DNA from: Fibrobacter succinogenes
GTDB lineage: Bacteria > Fibrobacterota > Fibrobacteria > Fibrobacterales > Fibrobacteraceae
Direction: 5' to 3'
Length of the DNA stretch: 38,394 nucleotides
NCBI GenBank assembly: GCA_902771595.1
Contig: CACXXH010000015.1
Coordinates: forward strand, 1-38,394
Under the pieces are notes generated by a model that saw only the letters and a list, made by a program, of their open reading frames with translations, was not told the origin of the DNA and searched no databases. Shown here piece by piece: positions 16,086 to 24,706 of this stretch. Made by a program: the position numbers and the translations under genes. Position 1 is the first letter of the stretch. Each line of letters starts with the position of its first letter.

Positions 16086-17123
16086 GTGAATATTATTAAG
16101 AGAAGATTATTTGAAGGGTTGCTCCTGGCTGTCGCCGGGATGCTTTTTGCGTGCAACAGGGAAGAACCTTTTGAAAGGCAAGCGCCTCTAAGGGTTCGGG
16201 AAATTCCACGCGAACAGGTTCAGCCCGCCGAGCCGGAAACGAAGGCTGATTCGACTCCGGTCGATACTCCCATGGTTTATCGCGAACAAACCGAACAAAC
16301 GGAAAAACCGCCTGTAGATACGGTTGTCGAACCGCCTGCCGATACGGCTGAAGCCTCCGCTGCCGGAACGCTTGTTGCCGAAGAACCTGTCGCCCCGACA
16401 TATTCCTCGTCGTCGAGGGCTAGGCACAGGCCGTCTGTCATTGTGGTCTCGTCTTCTTCGGCCGAACCTCCTCCTCCCGTTTATTGCGAAAACGTGCCTG
16501 CAGGCTCCTTGTGCGACAAGCGCGACGGTCAGTTGTACAGGCTCGTGACTATCGGCGGCCAGGTGTGGATGGGACAGAACTTGAATTACCGTTCCGAAGG
16601 CAGCTGGTGCTACGACAACAAGAACGAAAACTGCAACGTGTTCGGAAGGCTCTATACTTGGCCCGCGGCGATGGCTTTGCCGGAATCCTATGCTACGACG
16701 CTTGCGGGTTCGAAGCTTGCGCATGAACATCAGGGTGTTTGCCCGGACGGTTTCCACATGCCGAACGAAGCCGAGATGAAGGCCTTTATCAAGTATTTGA
16801 AGAAGTACAACAAGTACGAAAAGGAAAAAATCGGAACGATTCTCAAGATGAAGTTCTCCTGGACGCATAGCGACGAATGGCCCGATGGTACGGACCGCTT
16901 CGGCTTTGGTGCGATGGCTGCCGGCTTCAGGGATTCGAAGGGCAACTTCAAGGAAATGGGCAGGGATGCCGACTTCTGGGTCGCTCAAGAAAGTTCCACT
17001 CCGTCGCAAGCTCCGTACTGGAACCTCTATTTTGAAAACGATGCGTTCCTGGGAGATTACCGCAAGTCCAAGTCCTTTGCGTATTCCGTACGCTGCATCA
17101 AGAACAAGAAAAAAGACCACTAG
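16086..17123 (+). CDS. FISUMP-domain lipoprotein (Fib_succ_major)
   Basis: A 345-residue protein with the Fibrobacter succinogenes major paralogous domain (TIGR02145/PF09603) at about 145-340. Visible are LYRLVTIGGQVWMGQNLNY, SWCYDNKNENC, GRLYTWPAAM, GVCPDGFHMP and a final YSVRCIKN. The N-terminus (NIIKRRLFEGLLLAVAGM then LFAC) is a lipoprotein signal with the lipidated Cys followed by NREEP, so it is probably anchored in the outer membrane. A Pro/Thr/Glu- and Ser-rich spacer follows (about 25-125). The family is abundant in Fibrobacter and of unknown role, probably surface-exposed. I chose GTG 16086 because it gives a basic N-region directly before the hydrophobic stretch; an upstream GTG at 16050 would add 12 hydrophobic residues. 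A terminator follows. Confidence 0.85.
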   Translation: MNIIKRRLFEGLLLAVAGMLFACNREEPFERQAPLRVREIPREQVQPAEPETKADSTPVDTPMVYREQTEQTEKPPVDTVVEPPADTAEASAAGTLVAEEPVAPTYSSSSRARHRPSVIVVSSSSAEPPPPVYCENVPAGSLCDKRDGQLYRLVTIGGQVWMGQNLNYRSEGSWCYDNKNENCNVFGRLYTWPAAMALPESYATTLAGSKLAHEHQGVCPDGFHMPNEAEMKAFIKYLKKYNKYEKEKIGTILKMKFSWTHSDEWPDGTDRFGFGAMAAGFRDSKGNFKEMGRDADFWVAQESSTPSQAPYWNLYFENDAFLGDYRKSKSFAYSVRCIKNKKKDH

Positions 17124-17145
17124 CCTTTATTTGGATTGTATAAAA

Positions 17146-17176
17146 GAAGCCCCGGTTTTGCGACCGGGGTTTCTTG
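17146..17176 (+). terminator. Intrinsic terminator after the FISUMP gene
   Basis: Stem CCCCGGT / ACCGGGG with loop TTTGCG, an A-run before it and TTTCTT after it. Confidence 0.8.
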
Positions 17177-17202
17177 TAAAGAGTCGTTTTGACCCTGCTG
17201 TC

Positions 17203-17222
17203 ATGCTGAGGACGCTCAGCAT
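17203..17222. repeat. Short palindrome (family D) in the convergent intergenic space
   Basis: ATGCTGAG, loop GACG, CTCAGCAT: a perfect 8-bp stem preceded by GTC, similar in design to the other GTCAT-type elements of this window. Confidence 0.55.
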
Positions 17223-17237
17223 CGGCAGTCTTTCTGG

Positions 17238-17280
17238 ATGAAAACGGATGACCCTGACATGCGTCAGGGTGACGTTCTGG
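17238..17280. repeat. Palindromic repeat, family B, single intergenic copy
   Basis: ACCCTGAC, loop ATGC, GTCAGGGT, then GACGTTCTGG. It shares design and the GACGTTCTGG tail with the tandem copies inside the methyltransferase gene, and the base change CC to C-C-C is compensated on both stem arms. Confidence 0.7.
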
Positions 17281-17281
17281 G

Positions 17282-18568
17282 TTACTTCTTCGGTTCGATG
17301 CGTTCGAGACCGCCCATGTAGGGGCGAAGCACTTCGGGGATCAAGAGCGAGCCGTCCTTCTGCTGGTAGTTGTCGCAGATGCCGACCATCACGCGCGGGG
17401 TGGCGAGGCCGGAACCGTTCAGCGTATGCACGAACGTGTTCTTGCCGTTAATCTTCGTCTTGATGTTGGCGCGGCGTGCCTGGTAGTCTTCGAAGTTGCT
17501 GCAGGAGCTGACTTCGAGCCACTTCTTTTCGACCGGAGCGTAAACTTCGAGGTCGTAGCACTTGGCGGCACCGAAACCGAGGTCGCCCTTGCAGAGGGCC
17601 AGACGGTGGTAGGGGAGGCCGAGCTTCTCGAGGAGCATTTCGCCGAAGCGGGTGAGCTCTTCGTGGTCTTCGTAGCTCTTTTCCGGGTGGGCGAAGTAGA
17701 CCATTTCCACCTTGTTGAACTGGTGCAGGCGGAGGAGACCGCGGGTGTCCTTGCCGTAGGAACCGGCTTCGCGACGGAAGCAGGCGGAGTAGGCGCAGAT
17801 GCGCTTCGGGAGTTCGGATTCCGGAATCACTTCGCCGGCATAGAGGTTGGTCAGAGGCACTTCGGCGGTCGGGATGAGGAACAGGTCGTCGTCCTTGTCG
17901 CAGCGGTACATGTCTTCTTCGAACTTCGGGAGCTGACCCGTGCCGCGCATGGTGTTGCGGGTAACGAGGTACGGAGGAGTGAATTCCTCGAAACCGTTCT
18001 TCTGGTGTTCGTCCAGGAAGAACTGGATGAGGGCGCGTTCCAGGCGGGAACCGAGGCCGCGGTAGACCGGGAAGCCGGAACCGGAAATCTTGGCGCCGCG
18101 TTCGAAGTCGAAGATGCCGAGGCGTTCGCCGAGGGTCTTGTGGTCCACGCGGGCGAAGTCGTCGTTCTTGGTGTAGTAGTCAAACGGAATCGGGCCGTCT
18201 TTTTCCACCACGTTGTCCGAGCTGTCCTTGCCTTCCGGAGAACGCGGGGCGATGTTCGGCACGTGCATGAGCATTTCGGTCTGCTTGTAGTCGAGTTCCT
18301 TGAGCTTCTTGTCGAGTTCGTCGATCTTGTCGCCGAGAGCGCGCATGGCGGCCACGGCTTCGTCGGCGTTTTCGCCCTTCTTCTTCAAGTCACCGATCTT
18401 CTTGGATTCGGCGTTGCGTTCGCTCTTGAGGCGTTCCACCTCGGTGAGGAGCGGGCGGCGTTCGTTGTCGATTTCGAGAACGTCCTTCAGGCTGACGGTC
18501 GTATACTTCTTTTCGGTTTCTGCAATGTAATATTCCGGATTTTCACGGATTTTCTTGATGTCAAGCAT
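17282..18568 (-). CDS. serS: Seryl-tRNA synthetase
   Basis: A 428-residue class II aminoacyl-tRNA synthetase charging tRNA-Ser. The N-terminal antiparallel coiled-coil arm (about 30-105, LTEVERLKSERNAESKKIG) grips the long variable arm of the tRNA. Motif 2 is CFRREAGSYGKDTRGLLRLH, and motif 3 ends DGSLLIPEVLRPYMGG. Length is normal. ATG 18568 has GAGG six bases upstream. It lies 57 bases after the GLUG protein in the same direction, with no clear terminator between, so partial read-through is possible; an AT-rich TAAAAT in the gap may be its own -10. Confidence 0.96.
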   Translation of the reverse strand: MLDIKKIRENPEYYIAETEKKYTTVSLKDVLEIDNERRPLLTEVERLKSERNAESKKIGDLKKKGENADEAVAAMRALGDKIDELDKKLKELDYKQTEMLMHVPNIAPRSPEGKDSSDNVVEKDGPIPFDYYTKNDDFARVDHKTLGERLGIFDFERGAKISGSGFPVYRGLGSRLERALIQFFLDEHQKNGFEEFTPPYLVTRNTMRGTGQLPKFEEDMYRCDKDDDLFLIPTAEVPLTNLYAGEVIPESELPKRICAYSACFRREAGSYGKDTRGLLRLHQFNKVEMVYFAHPEKSYEDHEELTRFGEMLLEKLGLPYHRLALCKGDLGFGAAKCYDLEVYAPVEKKWLEVSSCSNFEDYQARRANIKTKINGKNTFVHTLNGSGLATPRVMVGICDNYQQKDGSLLIPEVLRPYMGGLERIEPKK

Positions 18569-18625
18569 TTTATGCCTCGGATGGTAAAAATTTTACAGGG
18601 GTAAAGATAGAAAAACGGTGTGTAA

Positions 18626-21127
18626 TCAGTGGTGGCTGCCTAGGGTGATACGGTGAAAAAGGCCGCCGGTTCTGATGATGTAGGCTCCGGTTCTGGGAAG
18701 GCGGATTTGGATGAATCCATTCGAGTGGACTTGCTTGACTAGGTTTCCGTTCATGTCGAATACAAAAACAGAACCCGCAAAGTTTTCGACGACGAGCGAG
18801 GAACCGTGCGTCTTGATCCTTGCATAGCTAACCACTGGAACCTGTTTTAAGGAGATAGACTGTTCGGAACTGGAACTTTCTTCCGTGGTTGAGGAACTTG
18901 ATTCCGCGTTGGAACTGGAACTTTCCGTTGTCGAAGAAGACGATGTCTGTGGTACAATCGGGTCGCCCGAGAAGGTGATTTTGCCGGACAGGACCGGGTG
19001 GGTGTCGACTCCGACTTCTTCTCCCCAGATAGAGCCGTCGATGCCGTCTTCGTTGTAGTCGTGCAATGCCTTGGCGAGTGAACCGTCCGCGAACGAAAGG
19101 TCGTCTTTGGCTTCCCCAGTGTAATCCGAGGTTTTTCCGTTCAGATTGAAGGAGTGGATAATTGAAACTACGTTAGTGGAGTCCTTTTTCCCGACAAGAT
19201 CGGCGTTGATGAAAATGTAGTCTCTGTAGGATCCGAAATTGAATGAATTGATAATTGAAACGGTCGCACTGGAATTAAGCCCGCCGACAAGCCCGGCTGC
19301 ATTATTGGTGTTGGATGCGCTGTAAGAGTTGATGATGGTTGTGTTTCCGTATACGTAGCCCACAAGTCCACCTCCATAGTTCGAGGACCTCATCGATCCT
19401 GTACTGTACACGTTTTCAAGAATTAGCTTGCCGGTCTGGGATCCGACGATAGCGCCTACATACCAGCTTGCGGTTATGTAGGAATCGACAAGTCCGAGGT
19501 TCTTTATGGTTACGGGCTTTTCTGCGGATCCCTTAATATTTCGTCCAAACAGGCCGACATAGTTTTGGTCGCTGTCGTTCAGATAAAGTCCAAAAATGGA
19601 ATGTCCCTGTCCGTCAAAGGTCCCCTGGAAATAATTGATCGGAGTCCATTGGCGTTTTTCGACGCTGTTGAGAACGATGTCCTGGGTCAGCTTGCCGCAG
19701 ATATCCACATCCTTTTCCATCCCGTCGGTCCCGTTGACAATGGCGGCGAATGCATAGAGGTCTCCCTCGGAGGCTATCTCGTAGCAGTTGTCCTTAAATG
19801 TCGGCTTTCCCCACCATTTGGCAGTTAAGGTGATGTCGCCTTTTTCCTGTGCAGATATCTTTTTTACGGATATTCCTTCGGCGTTTTCGTTGCTGTACCA
19901 GCCGGCAAAAACGTACCCCTTCCTTGTGGAGACGGGGAGCTTTAGTTCAAAGCCTTCTACGTAGCCGCCTGGGTATTTCAAGGTGTCGCCTTCGTAGGTT
20001 TTGAAGGTGAGCTTAGAAATCTTGGCGTTGCCCGAATAACCGTTTATTTGACCGGTAAGGGTGGGGTGGGTATCTGTTCCGACATTCTGTCCCCATACGT
20101 TTCCGTCGGGCGAGTTGTGCAGGACTAACGCGATGAGGCCGCTTGCGAAATCCTCGGCAGTCCTTAGCGAGTCGGTGTCGGTGGCTTTGCTTCGGATATT
20201 GAATGTCGATGATGTTTCTACGTAGGTTGTCTTGATTTGGTTTGCGATGAGGTCTCCGCTGTAGCCGTTGTTTATCGTTCCTACGTTGAACGAATTGTTG
20301 AGAAAGAGCTGGGTTCCTTCCATGGCAACTCTTCCGATGAGTCCTCCAGCCGCTTTGTAAGCCTTGGTTGGGCCTGCGTTGTAAACGTTCTTGATGTAAT
20401 TGTCCTTGGTGTAAATCATGCCGATGATTCCACCTGCATAAAGTTGTGTCTGTGAATAAGCGTAATAGCTGTCTCTTGCATAGACAAATCCTTCGTTGTA
20501 GGACTCCGAAATGGATATTCCTATTCCCCAGCCGACTAGCCCTCCGGTATAGAAACCGCCGATGGCGATTCCTTTGTTGTAACATCTGGATATCTCAAGA
20601 TAGGTCGCTTCGCCGGTTATTGCGCCGACAATACCCCTTGCGTTGAAATAGGAATCGACAATCCCCAGGTTTTTTACGGAAGGTCTTGGGGAAGGAACTT
20701 TTGAGGTGTCGGCAGGACTGATTTTTCTGAAAAGCCCTGCGGGAATGCTAGTTTCGGAATATACGCGCGAATCGTCGTAGTACAGCCCCGAAATGGAGTG
20801 TCCCTGTCCATCAAAGGAACCGCTGAAAATCTCGATGGGTTCCCATGGGATGAAGTCTGTTCGGCTGTCGTCGAGCGTGTCGTTTTTAAGGACATTGTCG
20901 TTGATGACGATATCGGAGGTGAGTTTGGCGCAGGTTTCGGGGTCCTGTGCAAGGCCGTTTGCCGTGTCGTTCATCAGCCTTGCAAAGCCATAAAGGTTTT
21001 CTGCTGACGCTATCTGGTAACATCCATCCACTTTAGCGGGTGCTTGCGGAGTGCCGGAATAGGCTGCAAAAGATAAACCGTAAAAGAGGGTTACAAGCGC
21101 ACCAAAACATTTAAACGCGAACTTCAT
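18626..21127 (-). CDS. GLUG-motif/InlB-repeat secreted surface protein with sorting tail
   Basis: An 833-residue exported protein. The signal peptide (FGALVTLFYGLSFA) is followed by two similar modules, each opening with C-Y-x-I-A-S-x-x-x-L-Y-x-F-A and continuing with FxGxFDGQGHSIxGLY and runs of GLUG-like motifs (GGLVGWG, AGGIIGMI, GGGLVGYV, AAGLVGGL). The modules cover about 30-365 and 450-745 and are probably right-handed beta-solenoids. One InlB repeat (KLTFKTYEGD...GYVFAGWYSNE...LTAKWWG) separates them at about 372-445. A Ser/Thr/Glu linker (SSSSTTESSSS) and a type-IX-like tail (VFVFDMNGNLVKQV...GAYIIRTGG) end it. An adhesin or matrix-binding role is likely; no catalytic site is seen. 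It is divergent from the CE1 esterase across a 309-bp AT-rich region. Confidence 0.82.
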   Translation of the reverse strand: MKFAFKCFGALVTLFYGLSFAAYSGTPQAPAKVDGCYQIASAENLYGFARLMNDTANGLAQDPETCAKLTSDIVINDNVLKNDTLDDSRTDFIPWEPIEIFSGSFDGQGHSISGLYYDDSRVYSETSIPAGLFRKISPADTSKVPSPRPSVKNLGIVDSYFNARGIVGAITGEATYLEISRCYNKGIAIGGFYTGGLVGWGIGISISESYNEGFVYARDSYYAYSQTQLYAGGIIGMIYTKDNYIKNVYNAGPTKAYKAAGGLIGRVAMEGTQLFLNNSFNVGTINNGYSGDLIANQIKTTYVETSSTFNIRSKATDTDSLRTAEDFASGLIALVLHNSPDGNVWGQNVGTDTHPTLTGQINGYSGNAKISKLTFKTYEGDTLKYPGGYVEGFELKLPVSTRKGYVFAGWYSNENAEGISVKKISAQEKGDITLTAKWWGKPTFKDNCYEIASEGDLYAFAAIVNGTDGMEKDVDICGKLTQDIVLNSVEKRQWTPINYFQGTFDGQGHSIFGLYLNDSDQNYVGLFGRNIKGSAEKPVTIKNLGLVDSYITASWYVGAIVGSQTGKLILENVYSTGSMRSSNYGGGLVGYVYGNTTIINSYSASNTNNAAGLVGGLNSSATVSIINSFNFGSYRDYIFINADLVGKKDSTNVVSIIHSFNLNGKTSDYTGEAKDDLSFADGSLAKALHDYNEDGIDGSIWGEEVGVDTHPVLSGKITFSGDPIVPQTSSSSTTESSSSNAESSSSTTEESSSSEQSISLKQVPVVSYARIKTHGSSLVVENFAGSVFVFDMNGNLVKQVHSNGFIQIRLPRTGAYIIRTGGLFHRITLGSHH

Positions 21128-21436
21128 TCGTTTCTCTCTTATACCACAATAATTCCTCTGCCTAAAAAGGCCGTTTTTTTATAATATAGCTTTTGTCGTA
21201 GACCTAATATCTGATTGATTTTCGTTTTTTTTGTGTGGTATTCTTTTTTTTTACGTGCTCGGTAACCCCAAATTGCGTTTTTTTGCAAAAAATCAAATAT
21301 TTCTGTTGTTGTCCTTTACACCGCTATTTATGTGGTGGCAGTCACACTTCGGTATTATGGATATACATTATAAACGGGTAAGGTTTATGGAGGTAAATAC
21401 AATGTAAACAAAGGGAAAATTCAGAGGAGTACAGAG
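21128..21436. promoter_or_regulatory. AT-rich divergent intergenic region
   Basis: This 309-bp gap separates the GLUG gene (left) and the esterase (right). It holds inverted ATACCACA and TGTGGTAT about 90 bp apart, a TTGC-N8-GCAA hairpin, several T-runs and TATAAA at 21369-21374. A GGAGG followed eight bases later by ATG-TAA (21402-21407), a start-stop unit, lies before the true ribosome site (GGAG, 7 bases before ATG 21437). No gene is seen. Confidence 0.4.
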
Positions 21437-22606
21437 ATGAAGTTTCCAATACTTCTGCTAGCTGCGGCTACGCTTTCTTTCGCCCAATGGGGTGGCGGTG
21501 GAAAAACCATTCGTGATTACAAGAAGGTGTCGGTTTCGGGCCGAGATGTCTATGTCTACGCACCGTCCGGCCTCGCCGAAAATAGCCCGCTGTTGCTTTC
21601 GTTGCACGGCGCCAACCAGGACCCCGATTACCAACAGTCCAATACCCACTGGGAAACTGTCGCCGATACGGCCGGTTTCGTCGTTGCCTACCCTAAGGGC
21701 GGCGAAGGATACAGTGCCTGGGACATCAGTGGCGATCAGGACACCAAATGGATATCGGCGGTCATTGACCAGTTGGTCAAGGATTACAAGCTCAATCCCA
21801 AACGCGTCTACCTTTCTGGATTTTCTATGGGCGGCATGTTCTCGTACCATGCGATAAGCAAGATTGCCGACAAGATTGCGGCTATTGCCCCCTGTTCCGG
21901 AACGAATGTGTATGGCGCATCTAAGGCGCAAAGGCCTATGCCCATTTTCCATCCTCACGGAACCAAGGACGATGTGTTGAATTATAGCCAGGTCGACGGA
22001 TTCCTGAAGAATTACCGTGACCAGTTCAAGTGTCCCTCGCAGGCGGAAGTCAAGGAGAATTATCCCAATGCCGAGAACAAGGCGACTCTCTACTCCTGGG
22101 GCCCCTGCGACAATGGCGTCTATATAAAGCACCTGAAACTTGAAGGGCGCATGCACAGTCCTTCCCATGCAGACGTTTCGGATATCTGGAACTTCGTGAA
22201 GGGGTACGACGTAGATGGCCCGATTGGCGCCACGCCGGAATCTTCTTCCAGCGCTATCGCCTCTTCTTCTGACGTGGCGAAGTCTTCCAGCAGTGTCGTC
22301 GGCCCGAGAAGTTCTTCCAGCGTTGTTGCCGGGTCTTCTTCTAGCCATCATCACTGGAGCGGACTTTCTTCCTCCACACTGGCCCTGCCTGTGGATGCGA
22401 GCCTGTCTGCAGTTTCCGTCTACAAGTCCTCTGACAACTACATCGTAGTTGCGGGCGCTCAGGGCAAGACCATCACGGTGTTCAACAGCCTGGGTAGCGT
22501 CGTGAGCACGACCCGCGGTACCGCAGGTGCCCTGAAGGTCTACACCGGAGCCAAGGGCTTGTACATCGTGAAGATTGGCAACAGGTCGTTCAAGACTTCG
22601 CTTTAG
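21437..22606 (+). CDS. CE1-type carbohydrate esterase (acetylxylan/feruloyl esterase or PHB-depolymerase-like), secreted
   Basis: A 389-residue secreted alpha/beta hydrolase of the LpqC/PHB-depolymerase-like group that includes CE1 acetylxylan and feruloyl esterases. The signal peptide ends SFA-QW. LLLSLHGANQD forms the oxyanion region, GFSMGG holds the nucleophile Ser, HGTKDD the acid, and RMHSPSHAD the likely His. Catalytic core is about 20-255. A Ser-rich linker (about 264-315) and a type-IX-like C-terminal tail (ITVFNSLGSVVSTT...GLYIVKIGN) follow. The role inferred from organism and neighbours is removing acyl groups from hemicellulose; the substrate cannot be read from sequence. ATG 21437 has GGAG seven bases upstream. 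A strong terminator follows the gene. Confidence 0.85.
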   Translation: MKFPILLLAAATLSFAQWGGGGKTIRDYKKVSVSGRDVYVYAPSGLAENSPLLLSLHGANQDPDYQQSNTHWETVADTAGFVVAYPKGGEGYSAWDISGDQDTKWISAVIDQLVKDYKLNPKRVYLSGFSMGGMFSYHAISKIADKIAAIAPCSGTNVYGASKAQRPMPIFHPHGTKDDVLNYSQVDGFLKNYRDQFKCPSQAEVKENYPNAENKATLYSWGPCDNGVYIKHLKLEGRMHSPSHADVSDIWNFVKGYDVDGPIGATPESSSSAIASSSDVAKSSSSVVGPRSSSSVVAGSSSSHHHWSGLSSSTLALPVDASLSAVSVYKSSDNYIVVAGAQGKTITVFNSLGSVVSTTRGTAGALKVYTGAKGLYIVKIGNRSFKTSL

Positions 22607-22655
22607 GTCCGAAGGAATAGGAAAATAACTCAAAACTGATTGAGTGATTTGGGTA

Positions 22656-22684
22656 AAGTCCACGGCAGTGCCGTGGACTTTTTC
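22656..22684. terminator. Bidirectional intrinsic terminator
   Basis: Perfect 11-bp stem AAGTCCACGGC / GCCGTGGACTT with loop AGT, A-rich on the left and TTTTT on the right. It separates the esterase from the convergent peptide-export cassette. Confidence 0.9.
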
Positions 22685-22700
22685 CGTGTGATATTTGGGA

Positions 22701-24440
22701 TTAGACCTTCAATGTCTCGTCGCAGAGGGCGCTTATGGCGGTGCGGTGCGTGATGAAGAGCATTGTCTTTTCGGGGAAGGCCGCGAAAAGGCGGGTGTAC
22801 AGTTCGCGCTCCGTTTCTTCGTCGAGCGATGCGCTGATTTCGTCGAGCAACAGGATGCTGCCCGGACGCAAAAGCCCGCGGGCGATGGCGATACGCTGTG
22901 CCTGGCCCTCGCTGAGCCCGCAGCCGCGTTCCCCGAGTTCGGAATCGAGACCGTCGGGGAGCTCGAACACGAAGTCTGCACAGGCGGTGTGCAGTACGGC
23001 CTCCAGTTCCTTGTCGGTGGCGTCGGGCTTTGCAAGGAGCAGGTTGTACCGGATGGAGCCGCTCATGAGCGTGTTGCCCTGCGGAACGTACACGAAGTTC
23101 ATGCGCGTGGATTTGCCTGCGTGAATGCAGGCTGCAGGCTTGTCGCCCGAGTTGGACTGCGCCGCGTATACCGAGACGCTTCCGCTTGCAGGTTCGATGA
23201 ACCCGAGGATGAGCCGGAAAAGCGTCGTCTTGCCCGCACCGGTTTCGCCCATCAGGGCGGTCTTGCTCCCGGGTTTGAAGTCATGCGAAAAATGCGATAT
23301 GATTTCGCGGTCGCCTTTCGCGTATTTGAACGTGACGTCGTCGAACCGGATGCCGGCGGCGCTTTTGAATAAGGCTCCGTTTAAGTCCTGCTTGTTCGTG
23401 CCCTTTGTGAAGTCGTTATTTGCCTTTAGCCCATTGTAAACTGCGCCGTTTACTGTTTGCGTGCCAGCGCTGTTTAATGCGGGCTCGTCGGAATCGTTTG
23501 TCTGCAATTCTTCGAGGCGGTCGATGCTCGCGGTGGAGTGTATCACCTGCGGGGTCATGTTCAGGAGCGAGAGTATCGGTTGCTGGATTTGACCCACGAG
23601 CTGCAGGAAGGAGGTCATCACGCCGAAGGTGATGGTGCCGTGGTAGAGCCCGAGGCCGCCCCAGATGAACGCGGCGAGGTAGCCGAACCCGAAGGCGATT
23701 CCCAGCATGAAGCGCGTGATGACGGAGAAACGCGTGCGGCGCAGTACGTTGCCCTTGAGTTCCTGCTGCATGTTGTCGAGGCGGTCGGCCATCCATTGCT
23801 CGCTCCCGAGGGAACGCAGGACTGCGTTGTATTCGACGCCTTCCTGCACGTGCATCTGTATCCGGCTTTCTTTTTCACGGATGTCGAGGGTCATGCGGCG
23901 GAGGCGCCTTGCCACGAATTTTCCGAGGATGATGGCGAGCGGGGTGAAGATGACGAGCGCCCAGGCGAGCCAGGCGTCGAAGAAGCGCATGAGCAGGAAC
24001 GCGCCAATGAGCTGGATTCCCGTGACGACCATCTGCGGAATAGTGTCCGCGACGACGCTCGATACGGAGTCGATGTCCTTGGAAAGGCGCGAGGTGATAT
24101 CGCCAGAGTGGAGTTCTTTTTCGTCGAAGAGGCGCCTGGAAAAGAGCTTCGAGAATAGGCTGAGTCGCAGTTCGTTCGACTTGCGGGTAGTCGCGACGGT
24201 TGTCATGTAGAAGTAAACCTGGCGGAGCAATATGCGGCCGAGTACCGTGAGCGCAAGCAGGACAATCATCTGCACGATGGCCTCCCTGCTGCCGGTATGG
24301 ATGGTCTCGTCGATGAACCGCTTGGAGAGCCATACCATCAAAAGCCCGAGCACGACTTGCGCGGTCCCGAGTGCGATGCGGACGGTACCGTTCAGGCGCG
24401 TCCCCCGCGTGTTTTGCCATAGCCAGGCTACGTACTTCAT
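22701..24440 (-). CDS. ABC exporter (fused membrane and ATPase domains) of the peptide cassette
   Basis: A 579-residue half-transporter. Six-helix exporter-type membrane domain spans about 15-300 and the nucleotide-binding domain about 365-579. Walker A is GETGAGKTT, the signature LSEGQAQRIAIARGL, Walker B ILLLDEISASLD and the H-loop ITHR, all intact. It has no C39 peptidase domain, so leader cleavage would need another enzyme, fitting the S26-like peptidase two genes upstream. Two extra segments stand out: a polar linker between domains (about 318-360) and an 18-residue insertion after GSVSVY encoded over a small palindrome (23118-23135). ATG 24440 overlaps the PqqD stop as ATGA; a longer start is unlikely. 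It is the last gene of the cassette. Confidence 0.88.
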   Translation of the reverse strand: MKYVAWLWQNTRGTRLNGTVRIALGTAQVVLGLLMVWLSKRFIDETIHTGSREAIVQMIVLLALTVLGRILLRQVYFYMTTVATTRKSNELRLSLFSKLFSRRLFDEKELHSGDITSRLSKDIDSVSSVVADTIPQMVVTGIQLIGAFLLMRFFDAWLAWALVIFTPLAIILGKFVARRLRRMTLDIREKESRIQMHVQEGVEYNAVLRSLGSEQWMADRLDNMQQELKGNVLRRTRFSVITRFMLGIAFGFGYLAAFIWGGLGLYHGTITFGVMTSFLQLVGQIQQPILSLLNMTPQVIHSTASIDRLEELQTNDSDEPALNSAGTQTVNGAVYNGLKANNDFTKGTNKQDLNGALFKSAAGIRFDDVTFKYAKGDREIISHFSHDFKPGSKTALMGETGAGKTTLFRLILGFIEPASGSVSVYAAQSNSGDKPAACIHAGKSTRMNFVYVPQGNTLMSGSIRYNLLLAKPDATDKELEAVLHTACADFVFELPDGLDSELGERGCGLSEGQAQRIAIARGLLRPGSILLLDEISASLDEETERELYTRLFAAFPEKTMLFITHRTAISALCDETLKV

Positions 24441-24706
24441 TCTACGACGCCGACCTTCTTCCATTCATCGACGATGGCGTTCACGTCGACGATAGCCTGT
24501 TCATGCGCCACGTCGTATTCTGCGCAGAGGGCGTCGGTGAGGGAGTCTGCGGAAAAGTCCCCCTGTTCGCCCGCTTTTTTCCAGAGGAATGCCGCGGTCT
24601 CGTTGAGGCAGAGGAGCCGCCCGAAGTCGAGCGCGCCGATACCTTCTCCCATGATGACCTGTTCGCCGCACACGTCGCGCAGCACGAATCCTTCTTTCAG
24701 TTTCAT
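24437..24706 (-). CDS. PqqD-like peptide chaperone (RRE domain)
   Basis: An 89-residue PqqD-family protein (PF05402). These winged-helix RiPP recognition elements bind leader peptides and present them to modifying enzymes. Typical features are the start MKLKEGFVLRDVCGEQVIM, LLCLNETAAFLWK, and an acidic helix (DALCAEYDV) before VDEWKKVGVV. Length and layout are standard for stand-alone PqqD/B1 proteins. ATG 24706 overlaps the peptidase stop as ATGA, and its own stop overlaps the exporter start the same way. Its presence is the strongest reason to read the cassette as acting on a ribosomal peptide. Confidence 0.82.
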   Translation of the reverse strand: MKLKEGFVLRDVCGEQVIMGEGIGALDFGRLLCLNETAAFLWKKAGEQGDFSADSLTDALCAEYDVAHEQAIVDVNAIVDEWKKVGVVE

